Of a stretch of 28,783 bases of DNA, positions 14,872-21,477 are shown one piece after another. Location of the stretch: contig CAYMOJ010000023.1 in the NCBI GenBank assembly GCA_964392175.1, positions 1-28,783 on the forward strand. Reading direction: 5' to 3'. A program made the translations under genes and the position numbers. How positions within the stretch are numbered: position 1 is the first letter of the stretch; each line of letters opens with the position of its first letter. Origin of the DNA: Firm-04 sp964392175 (GTDB lineage Bacteria > Bacillota > Clostridia > Oscillospirales > Ruminococcaceae). The notes under the pieces were generated by a model, which did not search any database, was not told the origin of the DNA, and worked only from the letters and a program-made list of their open reading frames with translations.

Positions 14872-14909
14872 GGAAAGGAGTGCCGCACCATCCGGCGGCA
14901 ACGATTATG
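14872..14909 (+). promoter_or_regulatory. Split rnr ribosome-binding site bridged by a hairpin
   Basis: A strong Shine-Dalgarno GGAAAGGAG (14872-14880) is 26 nt from the rnr ATG (14907). The gap holds a perfect hairpin TGCCGC-ACCATCCG-GCGGCA (14881-14900), followed by ACGATT. Folding would bring the effective spacing to 6 nt. Confidence 0.6.
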
Positions 14910-17114
14910 GCAAAACGAACAAAAAACAAGCAGCACCGTGCCACTATGCATTCGCCACGCAAGAGTTCATCACAGGGGAAGGAAAATCTCAGGCGTACTA
15001 CATGGAATGAGCAGGAGGTGCAGCATTTCTGTAATGTCATTCGCACTTTTTTGCAAAAAGCAGGTGGCAAAGCAATTTCTGCAAAGGATTTGGCAGCCAG
15101 AGCTCGCGGCAGGGGTAGTGATTCCTACACGGAGGCATTGCACCGTCTGGACAAACAGGGCGAACTGATCAAAAAGCATAACGGATATGTGTCGCCGGCA
15201 GCAGTGGGCATAATTCGTGGTAAAATTACCACTGTAAACCGAACTTTCGGCTTTGCATTGCCCGATGTTGGTGGCAAGGAGATGTATATTGCCGGAAGAA
15301 ACCTGAGAGGCGCACTGCCTGGTGATGCCGTTTTGTTGCAGCCCTTAGGCAAAAGTCCTCATGGAGATTCGCCGGAAGCCATTGTTGTGGCAGTTACGGA
15401 GGAAAGTCAGCTGCCTGTGGCAGGTGCCCTTGTGGTGGATCATATGGGTACCATTCGCTTTCTGCCTGATACCCTATGTAAGCAGCCTTTAGCAGTGAGC
15501 AATGCTGTCGATTGCGGTGCCACAGCCGGAGATAAGGTGCTGGCGACCGTTATTCGTCGTGGCAGACGGCATTCTGAGCATATCGTGCGAGTAGAAGTGG
15601 TATTGGGCAGCAGTGATACCGCCAAAGCCTGTTCACAGGCAGTGATTGCAGTCAGTGGGGCACCGACCATCTTTTCTGATCTTGCACTTTCGGATGCTGA
15701 CGCATTGAATGCAGCAGGTATTTCCGATGCTGAGATCCACGATCGTCTGGATTTGCGTGACGGTGAGCAAGTGATCTTTACCATTGATGGCGCAGACACC
15801 AAAGATATTGATGATGCCATTTCGATTGCAAAAACGAAAAACGGCTATGCACTGGGCGTGCATATCGCAGATGTGTCCCATTATGTGCAGCGGGATTCCT
15901 TTCTGGATCAGGATGCGTTTGCCCGTGGCACCAGTGTGTATTATGCCGATCAAGTCATTCCCATGCTGCCGAAAGCATTATCAAATGGAATCTGCTCATT
16001 GTTTCCGCAAGTAGATCGACTTGCGCTCTCTGCGCTGATGGATTTAGATGAAAATGGCGAAATCCGTTCTTACCGATTTGCAAAAACTGTGATACGTTCT
16101 GCCGTGCAGGGTGTGTACCGTGAGATCAATGCAATCTTTCATCAAACCGCCGATGCAATCACGCTTGAGAAATATGCGGCAGTGATGCCTTCGTTGCAGA
16201 TTTTGCGTGAGCTATTACAGATTCGTCTTGTGGCGCGTAAACAGCGTGGCGCACCGGCACTGGAAACGGAAGAAAGTGCATTCTGTATCAATGCAGATGG
16301 CACTTGTGAGGCGATTGTGCCAAGAGCACGTGGCGAGGCAGAGGAATTGATTGAAGAATGTATGCTGCTTGCCAATGAAGCGGCTGCAAAGTTTGCGCGT
16401 GCACAGAATCTGCCTTTTGTGTATCGTGTTCATGAGCAGCCGCCAGAGGAAAAGGTGACACGCTTAAATGAAAGCTTGCAAATCCTTGGTATTGCGCAGC
16501 AGGTGGATGAAAAACCTTCTTCGAAAGCGTATGCAGCGATCCTTGAGGCCGTGTCTAACGACCCTATGAAATCAGTTGTGCATCAGTTGGTATTGCGTGC
16601 TATGGCAAAAGCGGCATATTCTCATGAGCCTTTAGGGCATTTTGGTCTTGCTTTGAAGGATTATGCGCATTTCACCTCACCGATACGTCGTTATCCCGAT
16701 CTGATCGTTCACCGTATGATCTCATCGGTCATTGCAGGTGAGAGGATACCCAATGCCATGAAAATGGTTGTGGATGCGGCAGAGCAGAGTTCGCGTACGG
16801 AGCAGCGCGCCCAGAATATTGAGCGTGATTGTGAGAAGCGTTATCATGCCGAATATATGCAGCAGCATCTTGGCGAAGAGTTTGATGGCGTGATATCAGG
16901 CTTAACAGAGTTCGGGATTTATGTGATGCTGCAAAATACGGTGGAGGGCATGATATCGATGACGGAGCTGCCCGTAGGGGATTACGATTACGACGGCTAT
17001 TTTACTATCACGGAAGAACACAGCGGTAGGCGTTTCCGTTTTGGCGATGCGCTGCGTGTTAAATGCATCCGTGCAGATGTCAACAGCGGCAATATTGATT
17101 TTGCCCTTATGTAA
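14907..17114 (+). CDS. rnr: Ribonuclease R
   Basis: Processive 3'-to-5' exoribonuclease of the RNB family that degrades structured RNA and takes part in tmRNA-linked quality control. The 735-residue product starts with a basic tail, then a winged-helix region, a cold-shock OB fold (about GKITTVNRTFGFALP), the RNB catalytic domain with DGADTKDIDDAIS (from about residue 294, containing the clustered metal-binding aspartates) and a C-terminal S1 domain (DGVISGLTEFGIYVML). The GTG at 14880 is in frame but is itself part of the Shine-Dalgarno, so ATG 14907 is preferred. It follows secG by 88 nt; smpB, the usual next gene, is absent and a terminator closes the unit. Confidence 0.96.
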   Translation: MAKRTKNKQHRATMHSPRKSSSQGKENLRRTTWNEQEVQHFCNVIRTFLQKAGGKAISAKDLAARARGRGSDSYTEALHRLDKQGELIKKHNGYVSPAAVGIIRGKITTVNRTFGFALPDVGGKEMYIAGRNLRGALPGDAVLLQPLGKSPHGDSPEAIVVAVTEESQLPVAGALVVDHMGTIRFLPDTLCKQPLAVSNAVDCGATAGDKVLATVIRRGRRHSEHIVRVEVVLGSSDTAKACSQAVIAVSGAPTIFSDLALSDADALNAAGISDAEIHDRLDLRDGEQVIFTIDGADTKDIDDAISIAKTKNGYALGVHIADVSHYVQRDSFLDQDAFARGTSVYYADQVIPMLPKALSNGICSLFPQVDRLALSALMDLDENGEIRSYRFAKTVIRSAVQGVYREINAIFHQTADAITLEKYAAVMPSLQILRELLQIRLVARKQRGAPALETEESAFCINADGTCEAIVPRARGEAEELIEECMLLANEAAAKFARAQNLPFVYRVHEQPPEEKVTRLNESLQILGIAQQVDEKPSSKAYAAILEAVSNDPMKSVVHQLVLRAMAKAAYSHEPLGHFGLALKDYAHFTSPIRRYPDLIVHRMISSVIAGERIPNAMKMVVDAAEQSSRTEQRAQNIERDCEKRYHAEYMQQHLGEEFDGVISGLTEFGIYVMLQNTVEGMISMTELPVGDYDYDGYFTITEEHSGRRFRFGDALRVKCIRADVNSGNIDFALM

Positions 17115-17119
17115 AGATA

Positions 17120-17155
17120 AGAAAAGCAGTATCGCTAAAGTGATACTGCTTTTCT
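17120..17155. terminator. Bidirectional terminator between rnr and the PRPP-synthetase-like gene
   Basis: A perfect 14-bp stem AGAAAAGCAGTATC / GATACTGCTTTTCT with an 8-nt loop, 5 nt after the rnr stop. The A- and T-rich stem base gives U-tracts on both strands, and both flanking genes end here. Confidence 0.92.
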
Positions 17156-17166
17156 TTGTATTTTGG

Positions 17167-18321
17167 TTATTTCAGATTGGAATGCCTTGCGTCCAGCAAT
17201 TGGCGGATCTTCTCATGGGGATCAATGACCGAGCTGATGGAAATATCGTGGTTAATTGCAGCAACGAAGTAGGCGGTGTATTTTGTTACGTCTACCTCAT
17301 GGAACCACGGACGCTCAAGCAGCTCCGGCATACGGTAGGTGAGATTGGTGCCGAATACAGCATCCAGGATACCTTCCTCGTAAGCCTTGTCAAATTTTTC
17401 CAGACCATGCGTAAACAGCCCGTAAGTTGCATATGCCAAAATGCGGTTTGCGTTCTTTGCCTTCAGAGAAGAAGCAAGATCAAGCATGGATTCGCCGGAA
17501 GCGATGATGTCATCTGCAATGAAGACCGTTTTGCCATCCACAGGATTACCAAGGTACTCGTGGGCAACAATGGGATTTTTGCCATCCACGATCTTGGAGT
17601 AGTCGCGGCGCTTATAGAACATACCCAGATTCACGCCTAACATGGTAGCATAGTACATATTACGGTTCAACGCGCCCTCATCGGGGCTGATTACCATAAA
17701 GTTATCTGCGGTGATATCAAGGTTGGGGATGGTATGCAGCATGGTTTTCAGCACCTGATAGGAGGGAATGACATTGTCAATACCCATCAGCGGCACTGCA
17801 TTGCTCACACGAGGATCGTGCGCATCAAAGGTCACGATGTTTTCTACGCCCATACTTTCCAGTTCCTGCAAAGCATAAGCGCAGTCTAAGGATTCACGAT
17901 AGTTTCTGCGGTGCTGTCTGCCGCCATACAGAATCGGCATAATGACATTCAAGCGGTGCGCCTTACCTGAAGCAGCTTGAATGATTCGTTTCAGATCCTG
18001 ATAGTGGTCATCGGGGGACATTGCATTGTCCCTGCCGAACATTTTGTAAGTGCAACTATAGTTGCCAACATCTACAATGATAAATAGGTCTTTGCCGCGT
18101 ACGGTAGATTTGATCAGACCTTTACCGTCACCTGAAGCAAAGCGCGGGCATTCGCAATCAATCAGATAGTTTCTGTCGGGAATGCCGTTTTCATTTGCCC
18201 ACGAAACAAGGTACTGATTGATCTGTCGCCCAAGCTGTTCCGCACCGGGCATGGCAATAATGCCAAGGGGTGCAACGGATTGGTTCTTGCGGTAAAGCGT
18301 ATCACTGGCTGCAAGCGTCAT
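17167..18321 (-). CDS. Divergent ribose-phosphate pyrophosphokinase-like protein
   Basis: A 384-residue member of the phosphoribosyltransferase fold most like PRPP synthetase, which makes PRPP from ribose 5-phosphate and ATP. Recognisable parts are IIAMPGAEQLGRQINQYL at the N-terminus, VTFDAHDPRV, VISPDEGALNR, FYKRRDYS and a PRPP-binding loop IADDIIASGESML. It is about 70 residues longer than classical Prs (around 315), and the PRPP loop has Glu where Thr is usual. A long form like this occurs in Clostridia alongside canonical Prs, from memory, so its activity is inferred. ATG 18321 has GGAAGGA at about 9 nt; ATG 18342 is an alternative. It lies 94 nt downstream of ppa, apparently cotranscribed. 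Confidence 0.82.
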   Translation of the reverse strand: MTLAASDTLYRKNQSVAPLGIIAMPGAEQLGRQINQYLVSWANENGIPDRNYLIDCECPRFASGDGKGLIKSTVRGKDLFIIVDVGNYSCTYKMFGRDNAMSPDDHYQDLKRIIQAASGKAHRLNVIMPILYGGRQHRRNYRESLDCAYALQELESMGVENIVTFDAHDPRVSNAVPLMGIDNVIPSYQVLKTMLHTIPNLDITADNFMVISPDEGALNRNMYYATMLGVNLGMFYKRRDYSKIVDGKNPIVAHEYLGNPVDGKTVFIADDIIASGESMLDLASSLKAKNANRILAYATYGLFTHGLEKFDKAYEEGILDAVFGTNLTYRMPELLERPWFHEVDVTKYTAYFVAAINHDISISSVIDPHEKIRQLLDARHSNLK

Positions 18322-18415
18322 AATTGGTACATCCTTCCACATTTCTTTTCATTTGGCGAACGCGCCGCTTTGGGAAATATCTTCGGCCGCAGTTCCTACG
18401 GCTGAAAGTACAATC

Positions 18416-18946
18416 TTATTTGCAGAATTGCTCGATGTAATTATTGATATCCTGCTGGATGATGCTGCGTGCAGTTTCTGCATCACCAAACTCGTTCACA
18501 TTGGTAGATTTCTTTTCCAGTTCTTTGTAAACAGAGAAGAAGTGTACCATTTCTTCAAAGATATGCGGTGGCAGCTCATCGATATTGGAGTAGGTGTTGT
18601 AATTGGGGTCATCAAAAGGGATGGCAATGATCTTGTCATCGTGCTTGCCCTGATCGATCATGCGAATGACGCCGATGGGATAGCAGCGTACCAAGGTCAT
18701 CGGAAACAGTGTTTCGGAGCAGATAACCAGTACATCCAGTGGGTCATTGTCGTCCGCATAGGTGCGTGGAATCAGACCGTAATTTGCAGGGTAGTGCGTA
18801 GAGGTATGCAGGATACGATCCAGCTTGATCAGACCGGTTTCCTTATCCAGTTCATACTTGTTCTTGCTGCCTTTCGGGATCTCGATAACAGCAACAAAAT
18901 CATTGGGTGTAATGCGTTTGGGGCTGATGCTGTGCCAGATATTCAT
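18416..18946 (-). CDS. ppa: Soluble inorganic pyrophosphatase
   Basis: Family I pyrophosphatase that hydrolyses PPi to phosphate and pulls biosynthetic reactions forward. The 176-residue protein matches family size and contains the metal-binding signature DNDPLD (residues 66-71), preceded by HYPANYGLIP, and IPKGSKNKYELD near the N-terminus. The ATG at 18946 has GAGAGG about 10 nt upstream; a further-upstream in-frame start would cross the promoter. It is the first gene of the ppa - PRPP-synthetase-like unit, which fits PRPP-consuming reactions releasing PPi. It is transcribed divergently from the moxR operon. Confidence 0.95.
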   Translation of the reverse strand: MNIWHSISPKRITPNDFVAVIEIPKGSKNKYELDKETGLIKLDRILHTSTHYPANYGLIPRTYADDNDPLDVLVICSETLFPMTLVRCYPIGVIRMIDQGKHDDKIIAIPFDDPNYNTYSNIDELPPHIFEEMVHFFSVYKELEKKSTNVNEFGDAETARSIIQQDINNYIEQFCK

Positions 18947-18983
18947 GGGATCATCGACCTCTCTTTCCAACCTTCTTACTCTT

Positions 18984-19012
18984 ACTATAACACAAACTGC
19001 AACGAATGTCAA
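18984..19012 (-). promoter_or_regulatory. Promoter of ppa
   Basis: On the minus strand: a perfect -35 TTGACA (19012-19007), a 17-nt spacer and TATAGT (18989-18984). The start would be near 18977, with a leader of about 30 nt. Confidence 0.88.
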
Positions 19013-19105
19013 TTCTGCCTTTACTTTTTTGTGATTTTGCATGAATTATGCCTAGCTTCGGGCAAATCTATGACAGCTTTTTCTCTTGATCCGCTTTTTA
19101 ACTGC

Positions 19106-19167
19106 TTCGACTTTATTCGCTTGAAAAATACTTGTCGATTTCGACTTTATTTGCTTGAAAAATACTT
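19106..19167 (+). repeat. Two-copy 28-bp tandem repeat, period 34
   Basis: Copies at 19106-19133 and 19140-19167 match at 27 of 28 bases. Each contains TTGAAA. The second copy supplies the -35 box of the moxR promoter. Between them lies the perfect palindrome GTCGA-TT-TCGAC (19134-19145). Confidence 0.9.
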
Positions 19168-19183
19168 TCCTATGTGATATAAT
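19155..19183 (+). promoter_or_regulatory. Promoter of the moxR operon
   Basis: TTGAAA (19155-19160), a 17-nt spacer and TATAAT (19178-19183) with extended TGA. The start near 19190 gives a leader of about 110 nt. The palindrome GTCGATTTCGAC ends 9 nt before the -35 box and could be an operator. Confidence 0.85.
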
Positions 19184-19300
19184 GATGAAGTGGATCAAAG
19201 AATCACAAATGCATCAATGCATCCGTTATGGAATTTTTATCCTGTATCAGCTGGATGTAGTACTTATTTTGCAAATCTGTACAGAAAGACGAGGAATAGA

Positions 19301-20290
19301 ATGGATCAAGCCGTATCATACGCCCCCACCATGACCTACCGTGAGGGATATCATTATATTCAGGAAATTATGAGCGAAATGCGCAAGGTGATCGTTGGCA
19401 AAGATATCATACTGCTGAAAGTGCTGATGGGTATGCTGGCAGGTGGGCATATTCTGTTGGATGATATGCCCGGTGTTGGCAAAACGACGCTTGCGTTGGG
19501 CTTTTCGCGTACATTGGGTCTGGAGCATCGCCGTGTGCAGCTTACACCGGATGTGCTGCCCAGTGATATTACAGGTTTTTCCATGTATCAAAAGCAAACG
19601 GATTCTTTTGTATTTCATCAAGGGGTAGCGTTTTGCAATCTCCTGCTCGCTGATGAGATCAATCGTACTTCCTCGAAAACCCAGTCTGCCCTGCTGGAGC
19701 TGATGGAGGAGGGTGCCGTTACTGTCGATGGAGTTACACATACCTTGCCGAAGCCGTATTGCGTCATTGCCACCCAGAATCCCGTGGGGTCGGTAGGTAC
19801 GCAAATGCTTCCCGAATCGCAGCTTGACCGTTTTATGATCTGCCTGAGCATTGGCTACCCTGATCTGGAAAGTGAGGTCAATATCCTGCGTGGCAACAGC
19901 GGCAATATTGCCCTGGAAGCGGTGCGCCGTATCGTAGATGCTGATTGTTTACGGGCGATGCAGCAGTTGGTTGCCGATGTATATGTGGATGATGCCATCT
20001 TGCGATATATTGCAAAGCTGGCAGCAGCTACACGCACACATCCTATGCTTCGGTTGGGCATCAGCCCTCGTGGCACATTGGCGTTAACCGCAATGGTGCG
20101 TGCCATTGCGCTTGCAAGGGGCAGGGATTATGCCATTCCCGATGATGTTTCCGTTGTCATTGGTGATGTTTTTCACCATCGTATGCTGTTGCATCCCAAA
20201 GCGCGTATGGAGCATTGTACTGTTGCTGATGTGCTACAGCAGGTGATTGCCTCAGTGCCTGTGCCGGATATCCAAGGTGGCGAACAATGA
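19301..20290 (+). CDS. MoxR-family AAA+ ATPase
   Basis: A 329-residue AAA+ ATPase of the MoxR group, thought to act as a chaperone that activates partner proteins, usually encoded with DUF58 and transglutaminase genes as here. Walker A is DMPGVGKT (55-62), Walker B LLLADEINRTS (about 117), with the family segment ATQNPVGSVGTQMLPESQLD further on and a C-terminal helical lid (ISPRGTLALTAMVRAIALARGRDY). The ATG at 19301 has GAGGAA 4-9 nt upstream; an in-frame GTG at 19190 coincides with the predicted transcription start and is rejected. It overlaps the DUF58 gene by 4 nt (ATGA). Confidence 0.93.
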   Translation: MDQAVSYAPTMTYREGYHYIQEIMSEMRKVIVGKDIILLKVLMGMLAGGHILLDDMPGVGKTTLALGFSRTLGLEHRRVQLTPDVLPSDITGFSMYQKQTDSFVFHQGVAFCNLLLADEINRTSSKTQSALLELMEEGAVTVDGVTHTLPKPYCVIATQNPVGSVGTQMLPESQLDRFMICLSIGYPDLESEVNILRGNSGNIALEAVRRIVDADCLRAMQQLVADVYVDDAILRYIAKLAAATRTHPMLRLGISPRGTLALTAMVRAIALARGRDYAIPDDVSVVIGDVFHHRMLLHPKARMEHCTVADVLQQVIASVPVPDIQGGEQ

Positions 20291-21477
20291 TCATTAGCCG
20301 TATGATCTATATCCTGTTGCTGATCGGCGCGTGTCTGTTCTGGGTAATGTACCGTGGTGCGCTCTCGTTGCAGTTGGTGATCGTAGCGTTGCTGCTGCCG
20401 GTGCTATTGTTTTTGTTGTTGTTGTGGCAAAGGCAAACTTTAACCGTGCACATTGCATCAAACACCAATGAAGCAACTGCCAATGCGCGTTTTCAGCTTC
20501 AGATGCGGATGACCTCTCGTTGTCCGATTCCCATCCATTATGTGTCCGTGGTATTACAGTATTCTCATTCTATTACGGGAGAGAAAGATGCATTCTTTCT
20601 TCACTTGCCCGGCATGGGTCGTACACCACAAACCGTAAGCCTGCCATGCAGTGCAAGCTGTTGCGGAAAAATCAGCTTTTGTGTTGCAAAGATCAGAATA
20701 TACGATCCGCTGTCTCTTTTTTCGCTTTCTATTTCCTGTAAGGATACTTTTTCATTGCTGGTTTTACCACAAAACGATGTGCCCCTCCCCCCGGCTTCCA
20801 TGCCGGATACGATTGCATCTGAGACAAGCGGTTCCTTTTCTCAGTATCAGAAAGGTGATGACCCTTCGGAGGTTTTTTCGGTAGATGCTTATGTGAATGG
20901 CGATGCCCTTTCTCATGTTCATTGGAAACTGACTGCCAAAAGCGATGAAATGATGATCAAGCAATTCAGTCTGCCTTTGCCGGATGAGCTGGTGTTATTC
21001 GTAGATTATCGTTGTAGTGGCACGGATATGGCAAGTGCTATGGGCTTGCATCATGTAGTTTCGGTGAGTGTATCCATGTCGCAGCAGTTGCTGAATGAGG
21101 GAACAGCACATCATTTGTATTGGCAGCCCGTGGAAGCGGCAGATCGCGAAGCTTTTCTGATAGATACACCGGAACAGATCATGCTTTCTTTGCGAAAGAT
21201 GCTTTCTTCGACACCGTATCCTCAAAAAACAGCTGCTGTTTTGAGTCTGGAGCAGACGCGTGCCACCCGTTTGATTTATTGTACAGCAATCCTTGACGAG
21301 GAAACCGTGCAATTTCTCAGTGCGTTGGCAATGCGTTGCCAGATCTTGGTGCTGTATATCTGCAATGTACAGCCGGATCACTTGCCACAAGATGTCAACT
21401 TTTTGTGCTGCCCTGTGATTTGTGCAGAGAATGCCCCAACGGAGGTGATGCAGCATGGCAAAGAAACATCTGCGTAA
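20287..21477 (+). CDS. DUF58-domain membrane protein
   Basis: A 396-residue protein with two N-terminal membrane helices (about 6-25 and 28-46), then a beta-rich domain and a C-terminal DUF58 domain with its signature region GDDPSEVFSVDAYVNGDALS followed by HVHWKLTAK and MIKQF. DUF58 resembles a von Willebrand A fold; partners are presumed to be the MoxR ATPase and the transglutaminase-like protein on either side. The ATG at 20287 lies inside the moxR end, with AAGGTGG upstream. Its own 3' end overlaps the next start by 23 nt, so all three genes are translationally coupled. Biological role in this family is not established. Confidence 0.9.
   Translation: MIISRMIYILLLIGACLFWVMYRGALSLQLVIVALLLPVLLFLLLLWQRQTLTVHIASNTNEATANARFQLQMRMTSRCPIPIHYVSVVLQYSHSITGEKDAFFLHLPGMGRTPQTVSLPCSASCCGKISFCVAKIRIYDPLSLFSLSISCKDTFSLLVLPQNDVPLPPASMPDTIASETSGSFSQYQKGDDPSEVFSVDAYVNGDALSHVHWKLTAKSDEMMIKQFSLPLPDELVLFVDYRCSGTDMASAMGLHHVVSVSVSMSQQLLNEGTAHHLYWQPVEAADREAFLIDTPEQIMLSLRKMLSSTPYPQKTAAVLSLEQTRATRLIYCTAILDEETVQFLSALAMRCQILVLYICNVQPDHLPQDVNFLCCPVICAENAPTEVMQHGKETSA

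Larger units (their letters stand above)
18947..19300. other. Divergent ppa / moxR intergenic region
   Basis: This 354-bp gene-free stretch contains the ppa promoter, a 34-bp-period tandem repeat, a palindrome, the moxR promoter and a 110-nt moxR leader. In 19040-19105 I see nothing beyond AT-rich sequence. The leader has two ATGCAT palindromes two bases apart (from about 19209) but no recognised riboswitch. Confidence 0.7.

Noticed and set aside
14880..14906. GTG 14880 as the rnr start
   Set aside because: The GTG is the last base of the Shine-Dalgarno itself, and there is no other ribosome site upstream of it; ATG 14907 behind the hairpin is more consistent.
18386..18402. Hairpin between ppa and the PRPP-synthetase-like gene as a terminator
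   Set aside because: The 7-bp stem with a G-U pair has no U-run after it; at most a processing or attenuation element.
19190..19300. N-terminal extension of the MoxR ATPase from GTG 19190
   Set aside because: The GTG coincides with the predicted transcription start and lacks a ribosome site; the extension is unlike MoxR proteins.
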